Source of the DNA: Anaeramoeba flamelloides
Taxonomy: Eukaryota > Metamonada > Anaeramoebidae
Direction: 5' to 3'
DNA: 64,000 nucleotides
Assembly (NCBI GenBank): GCA_027625915.1
Contig: JANTQA010000020.1
Location: 248,001-312,000 of the forward strand
Shown: positions 11,722 through 22,234 of the stretch, in pieces
How positions within the stretch are numbered: the stretch's first letter is position 1
Layout of the letters: each line of letters opens with the position of its first letter
Translations under genes and position numbers: made by a program
Notes under the pieces: generated by a model
What the model saw: only the letters and a program-made list of their open reading frames with translations
Databases searched by the model: none
What the model was told of the DNA's origin: nothing

Positions 11722-12930
11722 ATGAAGAAAAATTCTGACAAAAATCAAAATTTTATCTCTGAATTTGTTTCTAATCCTTTGTTCACCTTTATTTCAGATG
11801 GAAAAAATGAATTATTTCAACAAGAAACACTTTTAGCATTTGCAAATAAACAAAAGCTACAGAATTTAGGATCCAACAAGACAAAAGAACGTGATTATTT
11901 AACGAATTTGTTTCTTCCTGATTTGGGCTCTTTTGAGAACAATTCTTTCCGATCCCGGTATTATCAGGAAACAAAAAACAAAGATCAAATTGAAGGAAAA
12001 AAAGTAGATCAAGTCAAACAAAATGAAAATATATTTTCCAATTCCAACACAAAGACAGAGACAAACACCAACACAAATAGAAATACGAATACAAATTCAA
12101 ACATCAGTACAAACATAAACCCAAACCCAAATACAAATACAAAGACAAACTCAAATTCAGAATCAAAAGATAATGACTTAGCAAACACTGCTCAGCCACG
12201 AAGAATCCTGACAAGAAGTCGGAGAAAATTCCTCAAGGATCAAGGCAAAGTCGTCAATGAATTGGATGTTTCTTTGGACTTTTCTGATCAGAGCTTTGGT
12301 TTCTTCGAAAGAAAACGAAAGCCAAAAATCACAGAAAACGATCCAGTTTTCGAAAAAACAAAGACTACAGTCCGGGCTGAGCAATTGGAAAGCGAAGAGA
12401 ACGATCCCAACAGCTTTACAACCAATTGGTCTCTCAAAAAGAAAAAGAAAAGAAAAAAAAAGGATTGGCTGAAGATGGGTGTAAAGCTGACGAATGAAGA
12501 GAAACGAAGATGGAAGAAAGTGTTTGGAAAGAAATATCGGGTGCTCACAGAAAGCCAAAAACGAGAAAGAAAACGTTTGCGTGATCGGATTTCTGCAAGG
12601 TTCTCGAGACAAAAAAAAAAGGAATACATCCAAAATCTTGAAAACCAGATGAAAAAATTGCAAAATGAAAAATCCGGTGTAAACCAAAGGTTATTGGACT
12701 TAGAAAACGAAAACAAAAAATTTAAGGAACAAATTGGTCTCTTAAAACAATTGGCCTTTTCTGGATCAATAATCTCGTTATCGCAATTAAACCAATTTCA
12801 ACTAAATAACAGAACCAATCATTTTAACTTTACAATTGAAAAACAAGAACAAGAACAAGAGTTACAAGAAACAGAAAAGCAACAATTTGAAATCCAAAAA
12901 TATTCAAACAAACAATCACTATTTTATTGA
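11722..12930 (+). CDS. bZIP transcription factor
   Basis: A single exon of 402 aa starts at the first ATG after a T-rich leader. Residues about 110-147 are an Asn-Thr repeat (NTNTNRNTNTNSN). A basic cluster (KKKKKRKKK) lies near 235-246. The bZIP spans about 275-345. Its basic region reads RLRDRISARFSRQKKK, followed by heptads L306, L313, V320, L327, F334 and L341. Spacing from the Asn position to Arg and first Leu is the canonical x7/x9. Position 288, the invariant DNA-contacting Asn of the family, is Asp here, while S291, A292, S295 and R296 fit. The a positions are M310, K317, L324, N331 and I338, which would favour a dimer. The C-terminus is Gln/Glu-rich. It is inferred to be a nuclear DNA-binding regulator with altered or unknown site preference. 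Confidence 0.9.
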   Translation: MKKNSDKNQNFISEFVSNPLFTFISDGKNELFQQETLLAFANKQKLQNLGSNKTKERDYLTNLFLPDLGSFENNSFRSRYYQETKNKDQIEGKKVDQVKQNENIFSNSNTKTETNTNTNRNTNTNSNISTNINPNPNTNTKTNSNSESKDNDLANTAQPRRILTRSRRKFLKDQGKVVNELDVSLDFSDQSFGFFERKRKPKITENDPVFEKTKTTVRAEQLESEENDPNSFTTNWSLKKKKKRKKKDWLKMGVKLTNEEKRRWKKVFGKKYRVLTESQKRERKRLRDRISARFSRQKKKEYIQNLENQMKKLQNEKSGVNQRLLDLENENKKFKEQIGLLKQLAFSGSIISLSQLNQFQLNNRTNHFNFTIEKQEQEQELQETEKQQFEIQKYSNKQSLFY

Positions 12931-15900
12931 AATGAACTTACTAAGCCCTTTCAGACTTGACAACAAAATAATTAAGATTTTTGTTGCTTGTCGATTTCTT
13001 GTTGGTTAAATCTCATTCTTCACAGTAATCCTATTAAATTCAAAGAACATATTAGTGAATTGTTAACAAATGTATTTTGGATCATATTTATAATTTCAAA
13101 AACGATAATACAATACAGAAAATCGGAAATTTGGCTTTGTTTATTTGTTTCCAATTTTCAAATTTTGGCTGTATATTTTTATTGTTCTTTTTGGAAAAGA
13201 TTGTATCCCTCTTTTTTTTTTTTATTTTTATGTTTTCCATAAAACTCTATATCTATCGATTTGCTTATCTGTTGATATATAGAAATATCGTTTTTATACA
13301 TCGACAGATATAGATAAATCTTTGGGCACTCCTTTTAATATTTGAGTTTTCTTTTTTGAATTATATTTATTTTTTTTGAATTATATTTCTTGATTGTTTT
13401 TTTTTGAATTTTGTTAAAATTAAAAAACCGAAAAACACCCGGTATTAATAATTTGTATGAAATAACAACATATTTTTTGTGAATAGAAATAAAATATTTT
13501 TTGATTTTTAATTTTTTATCAAATTTTTTTTTATATTTTACAAGTAATTGTTTCTTTTTTTTATATGTTAAACTGTCATTTTCAAATCAAATAAATATTT
13601 TTTTGTTCATTTCCTCCTAAATAAGATTTTATCACAATTGAATGAAAAAACACAGGATCTTGAGATTATCATTTGTATATAAAAATTAAAAGACTATTGA
13701 TTTAACTCTTTCTTATTAAACTTGGGAGATCAAATGTATTTTTTTAATTTGAACCTATCAGTATATTTAAATTGGTAAAAAGCAGTTTTTGAAACCTATA
13801 AACAATTTTATTTTTTTTTAATTTCAACCAACAAAGATCTTTTTGAATTAATCAACTATTTTACAGATTCATGTAAAAAAATACTGTACCTTAAATTTGA
13901 AAAACAACATCACTGTAGCTATTAACCTATATAAAACTTAAAACTTCAACAGAATTTAAATCCTGAAAAAATATTTCAAATTTAAACACAAAAATTTAGA
14001 TTATTGGAAAATAAACTGATAAAAAAAAAAACAAACATCCTATCATCGTTAAATTGGAATTTAAAGGTTTGACCGACTTTTAAAAGAAACAACCTAAAAA
14101 GTTTTACTGGCTACAATTTAAATACATGAAATGTAATTCACTTGGGATTAAGTCAGAAAATAGATAAATAGCACCCAATATTCAATTCAATAATCATTCT
14201 TTTAAAGCATTTATTTATTTTTTTTTCATTCTTTTTATAATATATTGTATTATTAATTAACTTACTTTTTTTTTTAGTTAATTGTACACTTATAGGGAAC
14301 CAACTTTGTACAAAATTCAAGGCCTCAAAACAATACAAATTTAGGATCATTTATGCCCATTTTTTTATCAATTTATTTTCCAAAAATCCAATTTTTTTGT
14401 TTAAATTTGAAATTTTTTTTCAGGATTTAAATTACTTTGAAAGTATGTACTTTAAAATTTTGACTAAACTTAAACTATTTTCTAGGCATTTAAAACCAAT
14501 TTGGAAATTAAATTACTTTATCAAGAGTTTGACACTTATTGTAAATGGATAAGCTTTTGAAATACCTGGTTTCTCAAAATTGGTTTCTACAATTATTAAA
14601 AAATATAAATTTTAGAGAAACTATCTAAATCTGATTTTAAAAAATTAAAAAATAATTTAGAAACTAAATGATATTTTTAAATACCAAAAATGTATAAGAA
14701 TAACTTTTTAATATATAAGACCATTTACAGTTTCTGAAAATAATCAAAATATAAAATTAAATTTTAAACAATCTTGTTGTTTTTTTCTCACAAAATTAAC
14801 TTTCAGTACAATTTTCATACCTTTCCAATATTTCTACAGTTTCATGTTTAAACAATTAATTATGTAAAAAAAGAGTATTTTCTCAAATATTTTGTTTTTT
14901 ATTTTCGTGTTAATTGGAGGATTAATCAGATTCAAGAGTTGAAATAACCTTTTTATATCTTTTCAAAGATGTTTATTAACTTCACAGAATGCAGAGTTAA
15001 GTATAACATTTTCAAAAATTGGATTCTTTTTCAAAAAATTGTCATTTTGAAAAACGATTTTGAAAAATGAAATTCGAAATTTTGCTTAAAAGGATACAAA
15101 ATCAATATTTTCTTGATTCTACTTAATGTACTTGAATTATTTTTTATACCAATTTAATTTTATTCAAGTTTATCACCACGTCTACAGTTAATTTGGATCT
15201 AATTAATCTTGATATCAATCAAAAATCAATTTTAAATTAGCGTTATTCTGTTCATTGAATTATTACATTTTTTAGACCAATAATTTTTTTTTTTTAATAA
15301 TCCTAAAATTTGCAATTTTTTCAACTTGCCTTTAATTGAAATTATTTAAAATCATTTTTATTGATGAAAATATTATCTTCAAAACACAGCTTTGTATAAA
15401 ATATTAATAATTATAATGAATTGACTCATAAAATTTTAATTTTCATTGAACAATGAACTTTTTAAAAAAAAACTGAAAAAGTTTATTTGTAGATATTTGA
15501 TTTTATAACTTTTTTATTTAAAAATCAATTTAAATTCTCAAAATGGTTTTTTAATAGCTATAACCTTATATTTTTTGAACATTTTAATTATTTTTTTCTG
15601 GTTCAAATCTTTTTTCATTTACAAAAAATAAATAACAAATGCACAAAAAAAAATAATGAATGGAAATAAAATCAAACGAAAAATAAAAACAAAGATTGAT
15701 TATCTTGAAGAGTAATAAAAAAAAATGAAAATTGTTAATTAATACAACCAAAAATATGGGTTTGTTAAGAGGACAAATTAATTTATTAATACTTGTATTT
15801 TTAAATATAAATATTTTTACTTGATTTTGGTCTAATTGTTTTTGGCTTCTAAAAAAGGTTTATAATTAACACAAAACAATTTTTGGACTGGTAATTCATA

Positions 15901-16077
15901 AAAAAAATAAAAATTTTGATTATTTTAATTAGTTTAATAATTAAGTCCTGGAAAAAGAAATAATATTAATAGTAAAAAGAACTCCAGTATAATAATCTAA
16001 AAAGAGCTATTTTTTTTTTATTGATTATTAAAATTATTTTTAAAGAAATAATAGTATTTTATAAATCATTTGATATA
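12931..16077. other. Gene-poor 3.1 kb
   Basis: It begins with the T-rich 3' flank of the bZIP gene. At about 13228-13318 there is an imperfect hairpin (TATATCTATCGATTT against ACATCGACAGATATAGATA). No gene, repeat copy or structured RNA was identified in the remainder. Confidence 0.4.
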
Positions 16078-16624
16078 TAAACCAAAATTAAAAATCGTTA
16101 ATCCTCTAAAATTCAACTTTTGAAAAAAAAATCTTATTTAAATCAATTCAATAAGAAATACCAACTTAGAACTATTCACTAACTTAAATGTTAAAAATTG
16201 TTTATCAATTGTAATAACTTGAAAAAGAAAAAATAAATAATTGCCAATACTAATAAATCAAGGGTGAGTAAAAAATTTTGGCGAGAGGCTCACAAAAAAA
16301 TGCAATGGTAAATTTTTTATTTTCTATTAACAAATATTGATCGATCAAATGGTTATATACAATCAACTATTTTTTTTTTTTGAGTTCTTCTATTATGAAG
16401 AACTCAACTTTAACACAATATCTACAATTAAAAAAAAATAGTTTTGATCTAGTGAAATATATTATTTAATTCTAAAAATTTAATAAAAATCAACAAAATG
16501 AAAGATGAAAAAATGATTTTCATCTTTTAAAATAAAACAAAATTATTTCCAATTTGAATGAAATTATATTATTGTGATTCATTGGAAAATTTTAACTCTG
16601 TGAAAAAAATTGAATTTTAGTTTA
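16078..16624 (-). mobile_element. Family C mariner-like MITE, copy C1
   Basis: It starts TAAACCAAAATT and ends AATTGAATTTTAGTTTA, flanked by TA. It is the reverse-orientation relative of 17435-17968 and 58757-59294, sharing TTGATCGATCAAATGGTTA, a GAGTTCTTCTATT tract and ACTAATAAATCAAGGGTGAG. It is internally decayed. Confidence 0.75.
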
Positions 16625-17434
16625 CAAACCATTGAAAATATTAAATATTTACTATGTAACTGTGGAGATTATGAAAATAATCCTAAAATCTAGATTTCTT
16701 AAATTCAAAAAAACCTAACAACATTTCCAACTTGGACTATGTTGAAATTTTTTACTCTGAAATTTTCTAGTTCATTTTCTAGTTGTTTTACATTTTAGGA
16801 ATATCAATTACTATTTTCAGATTCTTTTTTTCTAAAAGGAAGATAATTAATCAATTCATCTAAATGGGGGATTTTTAATATTTGAATTAACTTAAATCTT
16901 TCTTTTGTATACTGTTATTCTAACAGGATCATTTTTTTCTTCAGTTTTATAAATAAGCCTTGGAGAATGTTGGATGAATAACAAAAATTTGTAATTTTTT
17001 TATTAATCCAATATATCAATAACTTTAAAATCTCTTTTTGCCAAATCAAATATTTCTAATCTATATAATATCCGATTATGTAACACACCTTTTAAAAAAA
17101 TAGATTTTAAACCCATTAGAAAAAAATTATTTTGTTATAAGATTTTGATTAATTTTTTGAAATCATCACAAACTTTATCAAGGCTAAATTTTAAATGAGT
17201 TTTTTTATCTCGCCAAATACCAATATATAAAATTTCTTTTAAAATTAATGTTTTTTTTTTATTTTTATCATAATTTATATTCACTCCAAAATCTCATATT
17301 ATTTTATATATAAATTTTATTATTGATAATTGATTTCTATCAATAAAAAAATATTTTATTCTTGTTTTTTTTTTTTAGATCTTGATAATTATTCTAATTT
17401 ATGAAAAGATATATGAGTGGATATATAGTTGATA
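16625..17434. other. AT-rich spacer between two inverted family C copies
   Basis: No gene is seen. The spacer separates two inverted copies of the same element, so the 16.1-18.0 kb region could fold or recombine. Confidence 0.4.
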
Positions 17435-17968
17435 TAAACTAAAATTCAAAATTTTCCACACAACTAAAATGTTCAAAACAATCACAATAATACAATTTCA
17501 TTGAAATTGGAGATAATTTTGATTTTGGGAAAATATAAAAATCATTTTTTCATCTTTTAGTTTTTGTTTTCATTTCATAGTTTGAATTATGTAATTTGCT
17601 TCGTTGGATCAAAATTTTTCGACAAGGTTTATATTATGTTAAAGTCAAGTTGTTTCAAATAGAAGAACTCAAATAAAATTAGTTGGTAGTATCTAACCTT
17701 TGATCGATCAATATTCCTAATAGAATTTCAACAAATTTACTAATGTATTTTTTTGTTTTGCTCTCTCCAAAATTTTTAACACACCCTTGATTTATTAGTA
17801 TTGATAATTATTTATTTATTGTTTTGTGAGTATTGTGATTTATAAAAAAGTGATAAAATTTCAATTAGTGAATGGTTCTAATTTGGTAAATCTTCTTGAA
17901 TTGATTAAATAAGTTTTTTTTTTCACAAATCGAATTTTGGTGTACTAAAAATTTTGAATTGGGGCTTA
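17435..17968 (+). mobile_element. Family C mariner-like MITE, copy C2
   Basis: Left end TAAACTAAAATTCAAAATTT, right end AAATTTTGAATTGGGGCTTA. These are near-perfect terminal inverted repeats of about 28 bp. It is very similar to 58757-59294 along its whole length. The minus strand encodes a broken peptide around KTKKYISKYVEIL that also occurs in the H-type copies, suggesting a relic of a transposase gene. Confidence 0.8.
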
Positions 17969-18540
17969 TATAGTGATATTTTTAAAAATTGTGGAAAAGG
18001 TTATTGTCCTCAAAATTTGTAAATCGTATCCTTGATGGTATATTACACATTGTACAGGTATAAAGAAAAGTAATTGTTTTTGATGATCAAACTTTAATTC
18101 ATAAATTTTCACCGTAGAAGATTTATAACTGATTATTAATTAGAGCATAGAACAATCTTCTGAATGAAAAATAAAATTGATTTTTATGCTTTATTCGTCT
18201 TCTATATTATTTTTTTTCGAAATGATTTCATATTCTATATTAATTTCAGTACAATATATCAGTCCGTGCAAATACTTTACTTAAAAAAACAGAAAATAAT
18301 CATAACATTGGTTTATTCAAGACTCAAGAATTTGTTCTTGTATTTTCTTTTAAATATTCAAAAGAATTCAAAAAAATATATAAGTAAAATTCAATCAAAA
18401 CAAAAATTAAACTTTGCAAAATTTTGTTTATGTATGTACAATTAATTTTTTTAGAGAAAAATAAGAACTCAAAACAAACTTTAATATAAAAAATAATTTA
18501 TTTTCAAAATTTTTTTGAGTAATTTATAGCCATAATACTC
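17969..18540. other. Spacer, no convincing gene
   Basis: A 93-codon plus frame from an ATG at 18164 is dominated by F, I, Y, L and K and has no recognisable domain. It is judged a chance frame. The rest is the 3' flank of the RhoBTB gene. Confidence 0.4.
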
Positions 18541-20634
18541 TTATTTTTTATTTGCTAAGAATCCAAATTTTTTTGCCATTTTGACTTTTAATTTATTTTG
18601 TATTTTGCGATATTCTTCTGGGGGGTACATATTATCCTTCACTAATTTTTGATCATCGGGATTTATCCATTCTAAAAATTTTTGATTTTTAGAAATTGAG
18701 TCCCATTTTTGGCCCATCTCCCAAACCATCAATTCTACAAGCTTATCCGAAGAAGAATTTTTCCCAACTAAAAAAAGATGGATTAAGTTGTCTTCGTCTT
18801 TTGATTGATTTACCAAATCAACTAATTTCCTTTCGCACAATTTTTTTAAATCGTTTAATTGAAAATAATCCGAGGCAACTAACAAATTTGATAACTCTTT
18901 AAATGATTTTGCGTTGGTTTTATCTGTATAAATATATTGAATGACTAATTTCATTGTTTTATTTGAAAATTTTGTTACGACAAGTTCCTTTCTATTGAAT
19001 TCAATCATTCCTGTTCTAAATAGGGATCTAAAATAATTAGATCTCATACCTAAAATTGCCTTATGAAGAGGATGCTTTGAATTGTTTTTCTTTTTATTGT
19101 TCTTTTGATTTTTCTTTTTCTTTTTCTTTTTCCTTTTTCCCTTTTCGTGTCCTTTTTCATTTTCATTTTCATTTTCATTTTCATTTGTCTTTTCCTTCCC
19201 CTTGCTATCTTTGTTTTTATATTCGTTTTCATTTTCGTTTCTCTTGTTTTTGATTAAATGCTCATCCTTTATTAAATTATTATTTGCTTGTTTGATCTTT
19301 TCAAGTTTTTTTGGTCGTCTGATTATATCTTCATCCTCATTTTGATTTTCGTTTTTATTTTTATTTTTTTTTTCTTTTGGCTTATTTTTTTCCTTCACCT
19401 TACCCTTTTCCTTTTCCTTTTCCTTTTCCTTTTCCTTTTCCTTTTCATTTTCCTTCGCCTTACCCTTTTCCTTTTCCTTTTCTTTTTCTTTTTCTTTTTC
19501 TTTTTCTTTTTCTTTTTCCTTTTGATAATTCCTTTTTCCTTTTGTTTTATTTTTTCCCTTTCCTTTTGATAATTCCTTTTTCTTTTTCAAGTTTAGATCC
19601 TTTTTTTTTTCATGTTTTTTTGTTTTATTTTTAAATCCTTTTTCCTGGTGTTGTTTTTTTTTCAATTTCTTCTTCTTCTTCTTCTTCTTCTTCTTCTTGC
19701 TCTTGCTCTTTTTTGTATTATTTTGGCAAAAAATTACAAAATCACAATTATTTTTGTGGGCTAATTCATTTTGTAAACAAGAAGTAATATCTAACAACTC
19801 CTTTTCTTTCATTTCTGCTCGCTTTCGAAATAATTTTTGGTGTTGTTCTAATAAATCAAAAGTTATTTGATTTTGGTTAATCTTGTTTTTTTTTTTTAAA
19901 GAACTCAAAAAAAAATCGCATAATCCCGTTAGACCAGAGATGCCAAAAATAATACTTAGTTGTTTCAGATCATTAAACCATTGCATTTTAGATTCTGTAA
20001 CGTTTTCACCACTAAATTCTCGGTCTCCCATATCAATTTCACCACAATAAATAAAACGTAACAATTCAACAAATAGATCAAACTCCCAATCAACTTGAAA
20101 ACAAAACTTTTCAGATTTTGATTGGTTATCATTAATTAATGTGATTCCTTCAAATTCAATCAATTTTGTTTGTTTTAAAATCTTTTTGTTTAAACTTAAA
20201 TACTGAAAAATTTCTTTAAATTTTATTGATCTTTCACATAATAAAATTTGATGTGAAAAGATACAATTATGATTATTTGAAGGTGAATTATAATTCCTTA
20301 ACAAGGATTTATTTTTTTGCTTTTCAAGTATTGTGAACCCAATTTCTTTTTCTATTTCGATTTTTTCTTCTTTTTTTTTTCCCTTTTTCCTTTTTGGTAT
20401 TTCTTTGTCATTTTCATTTTTATTTTTGTGCTCTTTTTGATTTTGATTTTCTTTTTCTTTTAGTTTTGGTTCATTTTTTCCTTTCTCCTTGACTATCTCA
20501 TTTTCCTTTTCCTTTTCCTTTTCCTTTTCTTTTTCCTTTTCCTTTTCTTTTTCCTTTTCCTTTTCCTTTTCTTTTCTTTTTCTTTTCCTTTTTCTTTTTC
20601 TTTTTCTTTTTCTTTTTTTGTTTCTTTCTCTTTT
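18541..20634 (-). CDS. RhoBTB-type protein, C-terminal part: two BTB domains
   Basis: This open frame has no ATG of its own. It starts in a KE repeat that overlaps the end of the GTPase frame (20493-21542), so it is read as the second half of the same gene. After the KE tract come the rest of BTB1 (NCIFSHQILLCERS, then LLRFIYCGEI, then LKQLSIIFGISGL) and a linker. Next is the first strand of BTB2 (NCDFVIFCQN), a Lys/Glu/Asn-rich insert of about 210 residues, then the rest of BTB2 (HPLHKAILGMRSNYFRSLF, YIYTDKT). It closes with a BACK-like tail ending in a YPPEEYRKIQ motif, like the WPPxWY segment of RhoBTBs. BTB domains dimerise and recruit cullin-3 in known RhoBTBs, so a role as a ubiquitin-ligase adaptor is a family inference. 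Confidence 0.85.
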   Translation of the reverse strand, partial: KRERNKKRKRKRKRKRKRKRKEKEKEKEKEKEKEKEKEKEKEKENEIVKEKGKNEPKLKEKENQNQKEHKNKNENDKEIPKRKKGKKKEEKIEIEKEIGFTILEKQKNKSLLRNYNSPSNNHNCIFSHQILLCERSIKFKEIFQYLSLNKKILKQTKLIEFEGITLINDNQSKSEKFCFQVDWEFDLFVELLRFIYCGEIDMGDREFSGENVTESKMQWFNDLKQLSIIFGISGLTGLCDFFLSSLKKKNKINQNQITFDLLEQHQKLFRKRAEMKEKELLDITSCLQNELAHKNNCDFVIFCQNNTKKSKSKKKKKKKKKKKLKKKQHQEKGFKNKTKKHEKKKDLNLKKKKELSKGKGKNKTKGKRNYQKEKEKEKEKEKEKEKEKEKGKAKENEKEKEKEKEKEKEKGKVKEKNKPKEKKNKNKNENQNEDEDIIRRPKKLEKIKQANNNLIKDEHLIKNKRNENENEYKNKDSKGKEKTNENENENENEKGHEKGKRKKKKKKKNQKNNKKKNNSKHPLHKAILGMRSNYFRSLFRTGMIEFNRKELVVTKFSNKTMKLVIQYIYTDKTNAKSFKELSNLLVASDYFQLNDLKKLCERKLVDLVNQSKDEDNLIHLFLVGKNSSSDKLVELMVWEMGQKWDSISKNQKFLEWINPDDQKLVKDNMYPPEEYRKIQNKLKVKMAKKFGFLANKK

Positions 20635-21542
20635 TTAATTTCTTCATTTTCCTTATTGCTTTCATCACCTTCTTCTTCTTCTTTTTCTTTTTCAATAATA
20701 TTCAGATGATCATTTTCATCTTCTGTTTTTCGTAAAATTGCCTTAATTTTTTTCAAATTGTTGGATTTAGGAAGATTCGAAGTCCACACAAATTTAACAT
20801 CACCAAACCTTGTAGTCTCCCAAGAATCGCTTTCTTTATGGAAATTGTTCTTATTGTTAATTACGAGCAAATCTTTTAACTGTTTCCTCATTTGAGAAAT
20901 CGCATTGCCGATCTGTGGCTTTGGCAACATTCTTGGCTTCTCGGGTATTGTAACAGTCAGCTTTTTTTTAAACCAAGAAGTCTTTTTTCTTAAATAGTTT
21001 GGTTCAAGGACTACACGAATGGCCGTTTCAAAAATGTCTGATAGCCCGTTTTGTGTCCTTGCAGAGCATTTTAAAAACCCTAAAGCGCCAATCTTTTTTT
21101 TAATTTTGTTTGCTTGCTTATCGCTTACAGGGTGAATGTTTTGCTCTTGCAGAAACTGGATCGTTTGTTCGTTTTCTAATAAGTCATATTTTGTACCTAC
21201 TAGCAAAATGGGTACGCCAGAACAGTATTTTTCAATCTCAGGCTTCCATTTTGTAACAATCGATTCAATAGTTTTTGGCTCAATGACAGAGAAACAAAGA
21301 AAGAACACATTTGTCTTGGAGAAGGACAACGGACGGAATCTTTGATACCAAATACCCGGTTGAGGAGTGTCCCAAACAGACAGGGCAATGGGCTTATTTT
21401 CAAATACAATTGGCGACGAAAAATTGACCCAATCAGGGACATAATCAACAGGAAACATGTTTGTGGAATAGCTAATTACTACACACGTTTTGCCAACACC
21501 AACATCACCAATTAAGACACACTTGATTTTTTCTAATTCCAT
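20493..21542 (-). CDS. RhoBTB-type protein, N-terminal part: atypical Rho GTPase
   Basis: It starts at ATG 21542 and the GTPase fold covers residues 5-180. Seen motifs: P-loop GDVGVGKT (12-19), TKYD (117-120) and CSARTQNG (159-166). Switch I has Asp37 where Rho proteins have the Mg-binding Thr. The DTAGQE motif of switch II reads DTPQPG, so the catalytic Gln is Pro62 and the Gly is Gln61. It can be expected to bind nucleotide but hydrolyse poorly, as human RhoBTB and Rnd proteins do. No CAAX box is seen. Residues about 245-256 (RFGDVKFVWTS) look like the first strand of a BTB domain, then a KE-rich tract begins. The frame ends at 20493 in basic noise. A one-base phase change of the KE hexamer repeat at 20572-20576 separates it from the BTB frame. 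Read together they give Rho-BTB-BTB. Confidence 0.88.
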   Translation of the reverse strand: MELEKIKCVLIGDVGVGKTCVVISYSTNMFPVDYVPDWVNFSSPIVFENKPIALSVWDTPQPGIWYQRFRPLSFSKTNVFFLCFSVIEPKTIESIVTKWKPEIEKYCSGVPILLVGTKYDLLENEQTIQFLQEQNIHPVSDKQANKIKKKIGALGFLKCSARTQNGLSDIFETAIRVVLEPNYLRKKTSWFKKKLTVTIPEKPRMLPKPQIGNAISQMRKQLKDLLVINNKNNFHKESDSWETTRFGDVKFVWTSNLPKSNNLKKIKAILRKTEDENDHLNIIEKEKEEEEGDESNKENEEIKKEKETKKEKEKEKEKGKEKEKKRKRKRKKKRKRKKKRKRKRKRKMR

Positions 21543-22030
21543 TAAAATGGGCTATTGAAGTTTGGCTTGTTTGACTTGTTCCTAAAAGTTTTGTAATTAT
21601 TTTTTAAATAAGCCAAGCAAAAGTTTTAAATTTTAAATTTGATTTTTTTTTTTTTTTTTTTTTTTGTTTGACTTGTTTGGATCCTTTGTTTTTGGTTTTA
21701 AGTTTTAGGCTTGAGGCTCTTGGCTATATTTCTTTAAAAACCAAAGGAAAACAACCAAGCAATTTTTTTTTGTTGTCCCAGAGGTTGTTTTGTGAAGAAA
21801 TTATAAAAAAAAAAAAAAAAAAAAGAGAGTGTTCTTGTGAATATTTCAAAAAATGATCATTTTTTTTGTTAAAAACACAAAAATCTTTGCTGTAACCTGT
21901 CTAAATTTCAACAATCAATCAGAGTGTCTTTAAAAACTTTTACTCTCTTTTATGATTCTAACTCAAAAAACTAAATTTTAAACTGGTTGAAAAATTATGT
22001 GAGGGTAATTTGAAATCACTATTGTCTTTT
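21543..22030. other. 5' flank of RhoBTB, homopolymer-rich
   Basis: It contains a T run of about 24 bp (near 21642-21665) and an A run of about 20 bp (near 21806-21825). No gene is seen. The promoter is probably within this stretch, but no motif can be named. Confidence 0.35.
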
Positions 22031-22234
22031 TCAAAAAGAACAAGAGAAAAATATTATTAATGAAACAACTAAACTGATCTTCTCAAACTGTTCGTCTTCT
22101 TTATATACAATTGAGTTTTCACTTTTTGAAAGTTGTTTAACAATTATTCCATCAACTACAAATTTACTTATTTTTCTTTTATCTTTTGAAGTTTCAACAA
22201 TAATAATGAACTGAACAACCCTTATGTTTAACAA
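22031..22234 (-). CDS. Possible exon of unknown gene
   Basis: An open frame begins right after an acceptor-like ATTGTAATAG. It reads with a plausible charge balance (VQFIIIVETSKDKRK, then KFVVDGIIVKQLSKSENS, then YKEDEQFEKIS) before running into hydrophobic, AT-driven codons. No ATG is present. A neighbouring exon could not be placed. Nothing is recognised, and it may be a remnant. Confidence 0.3.
   Translation of the reverse strand: MLNIRVVQFIIIVETSKDKRKISKFVVDGIIVKQLSKSENSIVYKEDEQFEKISLVVSLIIFFSCSF

Noticed and set aside
12178-12716. Antisense frames across the bZIP gene
   Set aside because: Phe/Ser/Leu-rich shadows of the AAG/GAA-rich coding strand.
18164-18445. 93-codon plus frame from an ATG
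   Set aside because: Almost entirely F, I, Y, L, N and K, with no domain or homology cue.
19050-19634. Several open frames on both strands over the Lys/Glu repeats of the BTB gene
   Set aside because: They are out-of-frame or antisense translations of the hexamer repeat (poly F/S/P or R/K), not genes.
20498-20695. A Lys-only 65-codon minus frame
   Set aside because: Third-frame reading of the KE repeat between the GTPase and BTB parts.
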